Assembly: GCA_965227065.1 (NCBI GenBank)
Contig: CBDDFN010000016.1
Location: 1-64,000 of the forward strand
DNA length: 64,000 bases
Direction of reading: 5' to 3'
From: CBDDFN01 sp965227065
Lineage (GTDB): Bacteria > Pseudomonadota > Alphaproteobacteria > SPJN01
Shown piece after piece: positions 52,398 through 60,940 of the stretch; position 1 is the stretch's first letter; every line of letters begins with the position of its first letter. The notes beneath the pieces are model-generated. The model saw only the letters and a list, made by a program, of their open reading frames with translations, did no database searches and was not told the DNA's origin. The translations under genes were made by a program, and so were the position numbers.

Positions 52398-53588
52398 ATG
52401 CGTCAATTGCCAGCTCTGATCGTACTTCTTGCCGGAACCGTCAGCACGGTCGCGCTTGCGCAAACCGTCGTGGTTGGTGGCGAGGGCCGCAATTCGGTTG
52501 ATGTGAACTATGATGTTCTGCAACTGCTCGGCCCCGCGCCGGACGGACCGGCCCCTGCTTATCAGGCGCCGCAACCGCAATATCAGCAGCCTTATCAACA
52601 GCCGGTGCAGCCGCAATATCAGCAGCCTTACCAGGCGCCGGTGCAGCAACAATATCAGCAGCCCTATCAAACCTATCAGCCTGCGCCGCAGCAGGTTTAT
52701 GGCGGGCAGTTCCAGCCGGTGCAGCCGCGCCGCCGGTCGATTCAGGCCGAAGACCTGCCCTTTTCGGTCGGTCCGCTGACCGATGCGGAAACCGCCGGTG
52801 GATTTGATTCGGTGACCGTGGTCGGCTCTCCCGATATGGAGCAGCAGGCGCTGCAAACCGGGCAGGTCCACTTCACCGAAGGCACCCACCAGCTGGTTGG
52901 CAATCTGCGCGGATCGGTTGGCGGCAGCTCGATGGTGCAATTTGAAAATTCAGACGTCCCCACGGCCAAGCCCGTGAAGGTGACAACAGCGCGGACGTCG
53001 CTGAGCGGACCGGAATTCACCATGGGTCAAAGCTCATCGGTCCCGCCTCAGCCGGTTGCCCCGCAACCGATGCCAGAACCCATGTCCGACCCCATGCCTG
53101 CGCCGATGATGACGCCTGAGGCGCAAGCCCCGGCACAGGCCCCCGCCCCCATCGCGACATCTGATCCGGCATCCTTGTCGGGCCCTGCCGTGGCGGCGCC
53201 CGAAAGCTGGCAACAAAATGTGCCGACCGAATTGCTGACCCAGGCCCGCCAGGCCCCCAGCGGCAATCCCGCCTTTGCCTCGGTTGTGTTCCCGCCCAAT
53301 TCTGCAGCGGTGACCCCGGTTGCCGAACAAAAGGTCGGTGCCGCGGCACGCCAGGAAATCACCTCGGGCGGTAGCATCGAAATCGTCTCACGCGTGCCTT
53401 CGACCACCGCTAACAACCGCCCTGCCCTGCGCATGGCGCTGCGCCGTGCGCTTGTTGTGCGCAATACTCTGGTGGCCCAGGGCATGCCCGAAGATCGCAT
53501 CCAGATCCGCGCCCTGCTGACCCTTGTCAGCTCCGAAGACGAGGTTCAGTCGCGCGATCTCAACCGGGTCGAACTGGTCCGCCTGTAA
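52398..53588 (+). CDS. Exported Gln/Pro-rich protein with OmpA-like C-terminus
   Basis: A 396-residue protein with a signal peptide (QLPALIVLLAGTVSTVALA), a region of YQQPYQ-type repeats at about residues 55-105, a middle domain, a second Pro/Met/Ala-rich linker (about 210-265), and a C-terminal segment FASVVFPPNSAAVTPVAEQK to NRVELVRL that follows the OmpA-like fold pattern, though the peptidoglycan-binding residues are weak. The next two genes encode a channel and a MotB/OmpA-like partner on the same strand 16 bases away, so this is probably part of their complex. Function is unknown. Confidence 0.75.
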   Translation: MRQLPALIVLLAGTVSTVALAQTVVVGGEGRNSVDVNYDVLQLLGPAPDGPAPAYQAPQPQYQQPYQQPVQPQYQQPYQAPVQQQYQQPYQTYQPAPQQVYGGQFQPVQPRRRSIQAEDLPFSVGPLTDAETAGGFDSVTVVGSPDMEQQALQTGQVHFTEGTHQLVGNLRGSVGGSSMVQFENSDVPTAKPVKVTTARTSLSGPEFTMGQSSSVPPQPVAPQPMPEPMSDPMPAPMMTPEAQAPAQAPAPIATSDPASLSGPAVAAPESWQQNVPTELLTQARQAPSGNPAFASVVFPPNSAAVTPVAEQKVGAAARQEITSGGSIEIVSRVPSTTANNRPALRMALRRALVVRNTLVAQGMPEDRIQIRALLTLVSSEDEVQSRDLNRVELVRL

Positions 53589-53604
53589 GCGCGGCTGAGC
53601 CGAC

Positions 53605-54801
53605 ATGGCCAAGTCAGACAAAGCAACAGCTGAACCCCAACAAGTCACCCTTACGCGTCCAGGACGTTTTCTGGGCCGCATGACGGTGTTTCTGCTGTTT
53701 GGCCTGGTCATTGTCGGGCTGCTGCGTGAACCGATCTTTGAGGCCTTTCTCGCCAATCCCGTTTTAAACGCGCTGATCGGCGCGGCGCTTTTGACCGGCA
53801 TCGTCTATATTTACGGCCAGGTCTCGCTGATCGGCAAAGAAGTCCGCTGGATGGAAGCCTTCACCCAGGCGGGAAAATCCGACGGCAAAAAGCGCCATAC
53901 ACCGCCCGCCAATTTGCTGGCCCCGATGGCTGCCATGATGGGCGAGGGCGGCGAGCCAAAAACCCTGTCGGCTCTGTCGACCCGCTCCATCCTCGATTCG
54001 GTGGCCGCCCGGCTAGATGAGGCGCGCGATATCTCGCGCTACATGATCGGGCTTTTGGTCTTTCTGGGGCTGCTCGGCACTTTCTGGGGCCTGTTGCAAA
54101 CCATCTCCGCGGTCGGCGAGACGATCAATTCCCTGTCGGTCGGCACCGGCGATGTCGCGCAAATGTTTGATGAACTGAAAGCCGGCCTCGCCGCGCCGCT
54201 GGCGGGCATGGGAACCGCTTTCTCAAGCTCGCTGTTCGGGCTTGCCGGATCGCTGGTGCTTGGCTTTCTCGACCTTCAGGCGGGCGGCGCACAGAACCGC
54301 TTCTTCAATGAGCTGGAAGAATGGCTGTCGGCGCGCACACGCCTTTCGACCGGCGGCGGCTCCATCGAAAGCGATGGCGCATCGGTCGCGCCTTCAAGCT
54401 ATCTGAGCGCGCTGCTCGAGCAAACCGCCGACAATCTCAATGACCTTCAACGCACGCTGGCCCGCACCGAAGAGCGCCGGGCCGATGCCGACCGGACATT
54501 GGCAAGCCTGGCTGAAAAAATCGCGCTTTTGACCGACCGCCTTGAAAGCGAACGCAGCACCACCGATGCCCCGCTTTACGACATCAAGACCCTGCTTGAG
54601 CGTATGCTCGCCCAAGGCCAGGCCGGCGGCGGCATGGATGATGCCGCACGCCGCCACCTCACCAATATCGACACACATTTGAACCGGCTGGCCGAAGACA
54701 TGGCGCAAGGCCGCCTTGATGCCCTTGCCGACATAAGGGGCGATATCAAGCTGTTGACCCGTACGGTTGCGGGCCTCGCCGACGCCCCGAAGAAAGACTA
54801 G
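53605..54801 (+). CDS. MotA/TolQ/ExbB-like channel protein
   Basis: A 398-residue membrane protein with helices near residues 26-42, 55-72, 146-168 and 200-224. Helices three and four carry GLLVFLGLLGTFWGLLQTISAV and AGMGTAFSSSLFGLAGSLVLGFL, the motif of proton-channel MotA/TolQ/ExbB proteins. The C-terminal 150 residues are predicted cytoplasmic coiled coil (LNDLQRTLARTEERRADADRT). The four-helix topology and long tail differ from the TolQ at 37737. It pairs with the downstream MotB/OmpA-like gene, four bases away. Confidence 0.82.
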   Translation: MAKSDKATAEPQQVTLTRPGRFLGRMTVFLLFGLVIVGLLREPIFEAFLANPVLNALIGAALLTGIVYIYGQVSLIGKEVRWMEAFTQAGKSDGKKRHTPPANLLAPMAAMMGEGGEPKTLSALSTRSILDSVAARLDEARDISRYMIGLLVFLGLLGTFWGLLQTISAVGETINSLSVGTGDVAQMFDELKAGLAAPLAGMGTAFSSSLFGLAGSLVLGFLDLQAGGAQNRFFNELEEWLSARTRLSTGGGSIESDGASVAPSSYLSALLEQTADNLNDLQRTLARTEERRADADRTLASLAEKIALLTDRLESERSTTDAPLYDIKTLLERMLAQGQAGGGMDDAARRHLTNIDTHLNRLAEDMAQGRLDALADIRGDIKLLTRTVAGLADAPKKD

Positions 54802-54805
54802 CGCG

Positions 54806-55792
54806 ATGGCGGGCCGCTCGCTTCGCCAACGCCGCCTGACGGCTGATTATTGGCCGGGCTTTGTTGATGCCCTGTCATCCTTGCTGCTGGTGCTGATCTT
54901 CTTTTTGTCGATCTTCATGCTTGCACAGTTTTTCCTGCAAGATGCGCTTTCGGGCCGCGATAAGGCGCTGGATGCGCTGCGCTCCCAGATTGCCAGCCTG
55001 ACCGAGGAACTTGCGCTCAAGAAAAAAGCCAATGAAGACGCTCAGGCGATGATTGAGGAGCTGACCGCCTCACTCGCGGCGGCAACGCAAGCCGTCGGAG
55101 AGCGGGAAACCACCATCGGCATCTTGACCGACGCGCTTGAAGACCAGACCGAACTGACCGAAGAAGCCGAGGCGCAGGTCGCCCTGCTCAACCAGCAACT
55201 GGCGGCGTTGCGCGAACAGATAGCGTCGCTTGAAGCCAAACTGGAAGAGGCTGAGGAGCGTGATCGCGAACAACAAATCCAGATCGCCAATCTGGGCAAA
55301 CGGCTCAATGCCGCGCTTGCCCGCCGGGTGGATGAGCTGGCCCGCTTCCGGTCTGAATTTTTCGGGCTGATGCGCGAGGCGCTCAAAGGCCGGACCGACA
55401 TCCGTATTGTCGGCGACCGTTTCGTCTTTCAATCTGAAGTCTTGTTCGGGGCGGGCTCAGCCGAGCTTGGGACGGCGGGCAAGGCCGAACTGTTGAAAGT
55501 GGCCCTCGCTTTGCTTGAAATTGATGACCGCACGCCCAAGGGGCTCGACTGGGTGGTGCGGGTCGATGGCCACACCGATGTCACCCCGATCCGCACGGCA
55601 CAATTCCCCTCAAACTGGGAACTGTCGGCGGCGCGCGCCATTTCGGTGGTAAAATTTCTCGTCAGCCAGGGTGTCCCCGCCCGCCGCCTTGCTGCTGCGG
55701 GCTTCGGCGAATTCCAGCCGATTGATCCCGCGCGCAACCAGACCGCTTACAAGCGCAATCGGCGGATTGAGCTCAAGCTCACCACACAATAA
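54806..55792 (+). CDS. MotB-like peptidoglycan-binding OmpA family protein
   Basis: A 328-residue protein with one N-terminal helix, WPGFVDALSSLLLVLIFFLSIF, in which Asp21 matches the channel Asp of MotB/TolR. A coiled coil spans about residues 50-185, and the C-terminal OmpA domain has WVVRVDGHTDVTPIRTAQF and KRNRRIELKLT. The layout, single helix plus peptidoglycan anchor, is that of a stator partner. The gene starts four bases after the channel gene. Confidence 0.85.
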   Translation: MAGRSLRQRRLTADYWPGFVDALSSLLLVLIFFLSIFMLAQFFLQDALSGRDKALDALRSQIASLTEELALKKKANEDAQAMIEELTASLAAATQAVGERETTIGILTDALEDQTELTEEAEAQVALLNQQLAALREQIASLEAKLEEAEERDREQQIQIANLGKRLNAALARRVDELARFRSEFFGLMREALKGRTDIRIVGDRFVFQSEVLFGAGSAELGTAGKAELLKVALALLEIDDRTPKGLDWVVRVDGHTDVTPIRTAQFPSNWELSAARAISVVKFLVSQGVPARRLAAAGFGEFQPIDPARNQTAYKRNRRIELKLTTQ

Positions 55793-56635
55793 TCAGGCTT
55801 GTGTTGCGCCCGTCACAATGTGGACGCGGGCGGGCATGGACACCACGCCCTCCACCAGATTTTCTGCGAAAATGCCCGCCAGACGGTCGCACACCTGTTG
55901 GGCGATGTCGGCCCCTTTTTCGCGCACTTGTTCGCCGATCGAAAAACTGTCGAGCGCGAATGCCGCCGCGTCTTCGGGAGACATTCCGCCGCCAAGGCTG
56001 ATCGATCCACGCCAGTCCTGAACCGCAAGATCAGTAAATCCCGCCCCTTCAAGCAGGCCGGTCAGCAAGGCCGCATCGCCATAGCGGAAGGGCCCGGGCG
56101 TATCGGGTGCGGGCCGTTCAATCTCGATAAACTCCGACGCCGCAACCAAAAGCCCGGACATCCACGGATTGTCCATCGGGCTTGCCCAGACCGCAAAAGC
56201 AATCCGCCCACCGGGCTTGAGCTGGCGATGAAGATTGGCAAAGGCCGATGGTGCATCATCAAAGAACATCACACCAAAGCGCGACACCAGCCGGTCATAG
56301 GGTTCGGCAGGCGGGCTGAGGCGGCCCGCATCGGCAAGCTCAAAGCTGACCGAACCATTCTCGCCTGCAACGCGCGCGCGCGCCGCGTCAATCAGATCGG
56401 GCGAAATATCAAAGCCGCGCACCGTACACCCAGCAGGCGCATGGGCGGCGATGGCAAGGCTCGTACCGCCCCCGCCACAGCCAATTTCAGCAATGCGCAT
56501 ATTCTCCTGAAGGTCGAGCGCGTCGATAAGAACCGGGTCAAACACGCCAAGCATCGCTTCCATCAAAGGCAATTGTTCCCGCCACTTCGCACCCCGGTCT
56601 GAAGACCATTCGCTTTGTCCGATATCGGTACTCAT
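55793..56635 (-). CDS. Class I SAM-dependent methyltransferase
   Basis: A 280-residue methyltransferase. MRIAEIGCGGGGTSLAIAAHA is the SAM-binding motif I, and FDISPDLIDAARARV and YDRLVSRFGVMFFDD continue the UbiE-type fold. Substrate unknown. ATG 56635 gives MSTDIGQSEWSSDRGAKW; codons further upstream overlap the paraoxonase-like gene. Seven bases separate it from that gene's stop, so they share a transcript. Confidence 0.88.
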   Translation of the reverse strand: MSTDIGQSEWSSDRGAKWREQLPLMEAMLGVFDPVLIDALDLQENMRIAEIGCGGGGTSLAIAAHAPAGCTVRGFDISPDLIDAARARVAGENGSVSFELADAGRLSPPAEPYDRLVSRFGVMFFDDAPSAFANLHRQLKPGGRIAFAVWASPMDNPWMSGLLVAASEFIEIERPAPDTPGPFRYGDAALLTGLLEGAGFTDLAVQDWRGSISLGGGMSPEDAAAFALDSFSIGEQVREKGADIAQQVCDRLAGIFAENLVEGVVSMPARVHIVTGATQA

Positions 56636-56642
56636 CGGGGCC

Positions 56643-57716
56643 TCACTCTTTCTCAGGGACGGTGCATTTAACGATGAAGGGATCAAACACCGCGCCGATC
56701 AGGAAATGATCGCCATAGGCTGCCGCGACGGAGGAGCCTGAAATCTCCGACCCATCCTGCAAATAGATAAGCTCAACGGTTCCACCGGCCCCGGACGGGT
56801 CGGGCACCAGCCGGATAATTTCAGACGGAGAATGGGCCTCGGGGTCTTCGGCGTGGGCGACAAAGTCGAGGATTTTGGGATGCGCACCGACCCAGAGCGA
56901 GCCGTCTTCGGCCACATCAATATTGTCGGGCAGCGTGTTCACCGCCACCACGTCACGCAGGCTCAACAGGCCGGTTTCAATATCGCGGTCAAATATGCCG
57001 ATCCGCCGTCCGGTAATTTCCGCCGAATAGAGCGTCTTGCCATCGGCAGAGACGTTCACCCCATTGGCGTACCGCATCTTGTCCGCCACAATCCGCGCTG
57101 ATGTGCCGTCAAAATAAGCCAGATTGGCGCGCGGCAGGCGCAATGCATCTTCCAGCGTACGGCCCAGATCGGTTTCAGAGCCATGATCGTTGGAATAATA
57201 AAATGCCTCCGGCCCCACTGCGACGAGGTCATTGGGGCTCAGCATCAGCGGGTCTTCCACCGTGCGGACATGGGAAAGCGTTTCGCCGCCCACCACATCG
57301 AAAATTTCAACCCGGTGCGCCTGTTGGGGCGGGTGCGAGATCACGAACAGGCGAAGCCCGCCATCCTCCATGCGGTACAGGCTGATCCCATGGGGGAAAA
57401 ACTCCGTCGCGCCATCGTGAGACAAGCGCTGGGCCTGCGCTGCGGGATCGGTCATATCGAGCACCGCGATATACCCTTCTTCAGGCGTTCCATCACGATA
57501 CTTGCGGCGGTCCTGATTGGAGATAAAGGCCAGGCCCGTTTGATGATCAATCTGGATATCTTCGGCGCCGATCAGCCCGTCAATCTGTTCACAGCGGCCA
57601 TCATATTCAAACGCCAGGTCGCGATAGGCGCCCGTCGCCTGAATGATATTGTTGATGTAGTAGCTTAACGCCAACAGCGCGATGGCTCCAAAAACGATCA
57701 GGGAAATGCGGCGCAT
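56643..57716 (-). CDS. Paraoxonase/SMP-30-like beta-propeller hydrolase
   Basis: A 357-residue protein with an N-terminal membrane anchor or signal (MRRISLIVFGAIALLALSYYI), then a six-bladed propeller resembling PON1-type arylesterases and SMP-30 gluconolactonases. GAEDIQIDHQTGLAFISNQD, LSPNDLVAVGPEAFYYSNDHG and NGVNVSADGKTLYSAEI contain the Asn/Asp calcium ligands of that fold. It probably hydrolyses a lactone or ester in the periplasm. Followed by the methyltransferase gene. Confidence 0.82.
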   Translation of the reverse strand: MRRISLIVFGAIALLALSYYINNIIQATGAYRDLAFEYDGRCEQIDGLIGAEDIQIDHQTGLAFISNQDRRKYRDGTPEEGYIAVLDMTDPAAQAQRLSHDGATEFFPHGISLYRMEDGGLRLFVISHPPQQAHRVEIFDVVGGETLSHVRTVEDPLMLSPNDLVAVGPEAFYYSNDHGSETDLGRTLEDALRLPRANLAYFDGTSARIVADKMRYANGVNVSADGKTLYSAEITGRRIGIFDRDIETGLLSLRDVVAVNTLPDNIDVAEDGSLWVGAHPKILDFVAHAEDPEAHSPSEIIRLVPDPSGAGGTVELIYLQDGSEISGSSVAAAYGDHFLIGAVFDPFIVKCTVPEKE

Positions 57717-57758
57717 CTCCTCCCCCCCTTCTTTCCGTCTGAAATTTCGTGCGCGAGT

Positions 57759-59582
57759 TTAGGCGACAGATCGGCGTTCGTCGCCCCCGAACTGCAAATC
57801 GGCAAGACGCTTGTAAAGCCCGTCTTCCCGCATCAATTCCTCATGCGTGCCTTCGGCCACAATACGTCCCTGATCCATCACCACAATCCGGTCAGCCTTG
57901 AGTACGGTGGCCAGACGGTGGGCGATCACCAGCGTTGTCCGGCCTTCCATCAACTCTTCAAGCGCGGCCTGGACAGCGGCTTCGGATTCAGCATCGAGCG
58001 CGCTGGTCGCTTCATCGAGCAACAAGACCGGCGCGTCCTTCAACACTGCGCGCGCAATCGCAATGCGCTGGCGCTGGCCACCCGACAAGGTCGCGCCGCG
58101 TTCGCCAAGATCAGTGTCATAGCCTTGCGGCAGGTTTTCAATAAAGCCGTCCGCATGGGCTGCACGGGCGGCCGCCTCAACCTCGGCGCGCCCGGCGGCG
58201 CGCTTGCCGTAGCGGATATTTTCCGCCGCACTCTCGCCAAACACCACCGTATCTTGCGGCACAAAGGCGATGCGTCCCCGCACGTCTTCAGGGTCAGCCG
58301 CACGAACATCGACACCGTCCAGCGACACGGACCCAAGCTCAGGATCATAAAAGCGCAGCAACAGCTGGAAGACGGTGGATTTACCAGCGCCTGAAGGGCC
58401 GACCAGCGCCACGGTTTCACCGGGTGTGACCGACAGGCAAAAATCTTCCAGCGCGGAAAGCTCAGGCCGCATCGGATAGCGGAAGGTGACATTGGCAAAT
58501 TCAATCCGCCCTTCTGCCTGGTCAGGCAGCGCAACCGGATGGTCTGCAATTTCAATATCGGTTGGCGCGTGGAGCAGCTCCATCAAGCGCTGGGCCGCCC
58601 CGGCCGCGCGCATGATCTCGCCCCACACTTCCGACAACATCCCCGTCGATCCCGCCAGCAGCACCGCATAGAAGACGAACTGGGCAAGCGCGCCGCCGGA
58701 CATGTCTCCGGCCAGCACATCGACGGCACCGCGCCACAACACAAAGATGATGGCAGCAATGATCGTGAAGAAGCCAAAGAAGGTCAGCGCGGCGCGCACC
58801 ATGATGCGCCGCTGGGCGGTCAGGAAACTGTCTTCGACCGCTGCATCATAGCGGGCGCGGTCATGGCGTTCCTGATTGAACGCCTGGACGATCTTGATCG
58901 CGTTCAGGCTTTCATTGGCAATTGCGGACGTGTCAGCCACCCGGTCCTGGCTTGAAGCCGACAGCCGCTTGACGACCCGTCCCAGAAGGATGATCGGCAC
59001 CAGCACAGCGGGGACGGCCAGCAGCACAAGCCCGGTCAGTTTGGGGCTGGTGATGACGAGCATTGCCATGCCGCCAAAAAACAGCAAAATGTTGCGCAAT
59101 GCGATCGACACTGATGATCCGACAACGGTTTGCACCACTGTTGTATCCGTGGTCAGCCGCGACAGCACCTCGCCGGTGCGCGTGCGTTCAAAAAAGCTCG
59201 GCGACAGGGCGACAAGGTTGGCGTAAATGGCAGAGCGGATATCGGCCACAATGCGCTCACCGATCCATGTGACCATGAAAAAGCGCAGGGCTGTTGATAC
59301 CGCAAGCACGAAACCGACTATGATGAAGCCCACGAAATACTGGCCGATAAACGCGGCATTGTCGGCGGAAAAGCCTGAATCGATGATCCGCCGCAAGGCA
59401 ACAGGCAGAACCAGCGTCGACCCCGCCGCCACAACCAGCGCAATTGCAGCCAAGGCCACTTGCAGCTTGTAGGGTTTGAGAAAGGGCAGCATGGCTTTTA
59501 GCGGCTTGGCCGATTTGGCCTTGCCGCGGTTTGCTGCTTCCCGTTCGATTTTCGCCGCTAATTGTTCACCGCTGAGGCTCAC
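57759..59582 (-). CDS. ABC transporter, fused permease and ATPase (MsbA/BmrA-like)
   Basis: A 607-residue half-transporter. Six membrane helices are within residues about 30-330 (beginning LKAMLPFLKPYKLQVALAAIALVV); the ATPase has Walker A ALVGPSGAGKSTVFQLLL, signature GATLSGGQRQRIAIARA and Walker B PVLLLDEATSALDAES, with His switch in VIAHRLATVLKADRIVV. It likely exports lipids or drugs; the substrate is unknown. GTG 59582 is used because upstream codons are unlikely. It is divergent from rpmE. Confidence 0.9.
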   Translation of the reverse strand: MSLSGEQLAAKIEREAANRGKAKSAKPLKAMLPFLKPYKLQVALAAIALVVAAGSTLVLPVALRRIIDSGFSADNAAFIGQYFVGFIIVGFVLAVSTALRFFMVTWIGERIVADIRSAIYANLVALSPSFFERTRTGEVLSRLTTDTTVVQTVVGSSVSIALRNILLFFGGMAMLVITSPKLTGLVLLAVPAVLVPIILLGRVVKRLSASSQDRVADTSAIANESLNAIKIVQAFNQERHDRARYDAAVEDSFLTAQRRIMVRAALTFFGFFTIIAAIIFVLWRGAVDVLAGDMSGGALAQFVFYAVLLAGSTGMLSEVWGEIMRAAGAAQRLMELLHAPTDIEIADHPVALPDQAEGRIEFANVTFRYPMRPELSALEDFCLSVTPGETVALVGPSGAGKSTVFQLLLRFYDPELGSVSLDGVDVRAADPEDVRGRIAFVPQDTVVFGESAAENIRYGKRAAGRAEVEAAARAAHADGFIENLPQGYDTDLGERGATLSGGQRQRIAIARAVLKDAPVLLLDEATSALDAESEAAVQAALEELMEGRTTLVIAHRLATVLKADRIVVMDQGRIVAEGTHEELMREDGLYKRLADLQFGGDERRSVA

Positions 59583-59707
59583 GCGCTTGTCCTTTCCAGA
59601 CCAGTCCTTTCGTGACCAGAACCGCCCTTCTAGCTTAGTGCGTACGCCCCTGCAAAGCGCCCAGCGCCCGCGCGACCGCATGACACAAGGCTTTTTTCAC
59701 TGGGTGG

Positions 59708-59736
59708 TTGCGTGTCCGCGCCGGGGAATGTATAAC
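59708..59736 (+). promoter_or_regulatory. Sigma-70-type promoter of rpmE
   Basis: TTGCGT (59708-59713) and TATAAC (59731-59736) are exactly 17 bases apart, upstream of rpmE in the 247-base gap divergent from the ABC gene. A start near 59743 gives a leader of about 87 bases, whose function is not evident. Confidence 0.6.
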
Positions 59737-59829
59737 GCGCGCTCGAAATTTGACGGGCAGCCGACGGCTCCCCCGTATCTGTGATGCTCACATCTGTGAG
59801 CCGTGACATGACATGAATAGGCGCAGGCC

Positions 59830-60051
59830 ATGAAAAAAGACATTCATCCGGAATATCACGTCATCAATGTCGAAATGACCGATGGCAGTGTCTTCCAGAC
59901 CCGTTCGACATGGGGCAAAGAAGGTGACACGCTGAAGCTCGACACCGATCCCTTGTCGCATCCGGCCTGGACCGGTGGTCAGCAAAAAGTTCGCGCTGAT
60001 GGCCGGGTTGGCAAGTTCAAGAAGAAATATGAAGGCTTTGACCTCGGTTAA
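59830..60051 (+). CDS. rpmE: 50S ribosomal protein L31
   Basis: A 73-residue ribosomal protein beginning MKKDIHPEYHVINVEMTDGSVFQTRSTWG. The zinc-binding cysteines of the metal form of L31 are absent, so this is the C-minus type. That is common in Alphaproteobacteria. A strong terminator follows. Confidence 0.97.
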   Translation: MKKDIHPEYHVINVEMTDGSVFQTRSTWGKEGDTLKLDTDPLSHPAWTGGQQKVRADGRVGKFKKKYEGFDLG

Positions 60052-60077
60052 ACCCCTCTTTCTTCTGCAGAATTCAG

Positions 60078-60104
60078 AACGGCGTCCTTTGGGGCGCCGT
60101 TTTT
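60078..60104 (+). terminator. Intrinsic terminator after rpmE
   Basis: AACGGCG (60078-60084) and CGCCGTT (60095-60101), with two more G/C pairs inside, form the stem; TTTTT runs to 60104. It separates rpmE from the heat-shock gene. Confidence 0.8.
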
Positions 60105-60114
60105 CGTTCCCCCT

Positions 60115-60142
60115 CTTGAAAGCCTGAAAGTTGCGCCTAAAT
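60115..60142 (+). promoter_or_regulatory. Putative RpoH-dependent promoter of hsp20
   Basis: CTTGAA (60115-60120) is the sigma-32 -35 core and CCTAAAT (60136-60142) a plausible -10, 15 bases apart. The start near 60149 leaves a leader of about 104 bases, the length of known ROSE thermosensor leaders. rpoH is encoded at 19390 in this window. Confidence 0.55.
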
Positions 60143-60149
60143 CCAGATT

Positions 60150-60252
60150 ACCGGATGCCCATAAGGGGTCCGGTGTTTTTGGAAATCGAGGTGCAGACCG
60201 GCCATTGACGGCGGCACGCACCCTCGCGCAATCGCTCAAAAGGAGGATTGTC
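60150..60252 (+). promoter_or_regulatory. Candidate ROSE-type RNA thermometer in the hsp20 leader
   Basis: At 60230-60249 AATCGCTC and GGAGGATT fold on each other with G60234 bulged: A230-T249, A231-T248, T232-A247, C233-G246, C235-G245, T236-A244, C237-G243, loop AAAAG. TCGCT is exactly the UYGCU core of ROSE elements, which pairs with the Shine-Dalgarno at low temperature; here AGGAGG sits at 60241-60246. An upstream stem GGTCCGGT/ACCGGCC (about 60157 and 60197) may be a further hairpin. The start codon is at 60253. Confidence 0.6.
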
Positions 60253-60726
60253 ATGCGCACTTATGATCTTTCACCCCTGTTCCGCAGCACGGTTGGCTTT
60301 GACCGTTTTGACCGTCTGTTTGATTCGGCCCTGCGTTTGGCTGACCAGGCCCCCAGCTTCCCGCCCTACAATATTGAACGCGTGAATGAGACCGGCTACC
60401 GCATCACCATGGCGGTTGCGGGGTTCTCGCGTGACGAGCTTGATGTGACGCTTGAAAAAGGCGTGCTCACCGTACGCGGCCGCGCCCAGTCCGATGAGGC
60501 CACAGACAATGGCGAGGATGCCAGCCATCAGATCCTTTATCGCGGCATTGCCAAACGGGCCTTTGAACGCCGCTTCCAGCTTGATGACACCATCCGTGTG
60601 GTGGGGGCTGACCTCGACCACGGGTTGCTTGCCATCGACCTGGTTCGCGAAGTGCCTGAACACGCCAAGCCGCGTCAGATCGAAATTGGCACAGGTGCCG
60701 TAGAGGCCCGGGCAACCACGCACTAA
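60253..60726 (+). CDS. hsp20: Hsp20/alpha-crystallin family heat-shock protein
   Basis: A 157-residue small heat-shock protein. MRTYDLSPLFRSTVGFDRFDRLFDSAL is the IbpA-like N-terminal part, and YRITMAVAGFSRDELDVTLEKGVLTVRG the alpha-crystallin beta-sandwich. It holds aggregating proteins for refolding. AAGGAGG precedes ATG 60253, and a RpoH-type promoter and ROSE-like leader lie upstream; translation is probably temperature-controlled. Confidence 0.93.
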   Translation: MRTYDLSPLFRSTVGFDRFDRLFDSALRLADQAPSFPPYNIERVNETGYRITMAVAGFSRDELDVTLEKGVLTVRGRAQSDEATDNGEDASHQILYRGIAKRAFERRFQLDDTIRVVGADLDHGLLAIDLVREVPEHAKPRQIEIGTGAVEARATTH

Positions 60727-60767
60727 GCCCTTAAAAACCAAACTGAAATCCAAGCTGAAAAAGAGAA

Positions 60768-60888
60768 GGCCGCGTCCTCCCCCCCAGAGGGACGCGGCCC
60801 ACGCGTGAAGCGATCTCACTGTCGAACTCGCCTTTGCGAGCTGGGGCCATGATAATCGCGACAGTATGACGCGCAAGCCTTTTTTTGC
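60768..60888 (+). ncRNA. Structured intergenic element, possible small RNA
   Basis: GGCCGCGTCC (60768-60777) pairs perfectly with GGACGCGGCC (60790-60799) around a C-rich loop. Then ACTGTCG (60818-60824) pairs with CGACAGT (60859-60865) around an inner CTCGC/GCGAG hairpin (60827-60840), and a run of seven T ends near 60886. The first hairpin alone could also act as the hsp20 terminator. A C-rich loop in a strong stem resembles the anti-SD loops of the alpha-r14/CcsR small RNAs, but no homology is shown. Confidence 0.35.
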
Positions 60889-60940
60889 TCAAATGCACAA
60901 AAAAGTGTCGTTTCGCGCATGATTGTGCGCCATTGCCGAC

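Noticed and set aside
53605..55792. Channel plus OmpA/MotB-like pair considered as a Zorya-type defence system
   Set aside because: ZorA/ZorB-like channel genes alone are not enough; no ZorC, ZorD or ZorE-type genes follow, and the neighbours are core metabolic genes.
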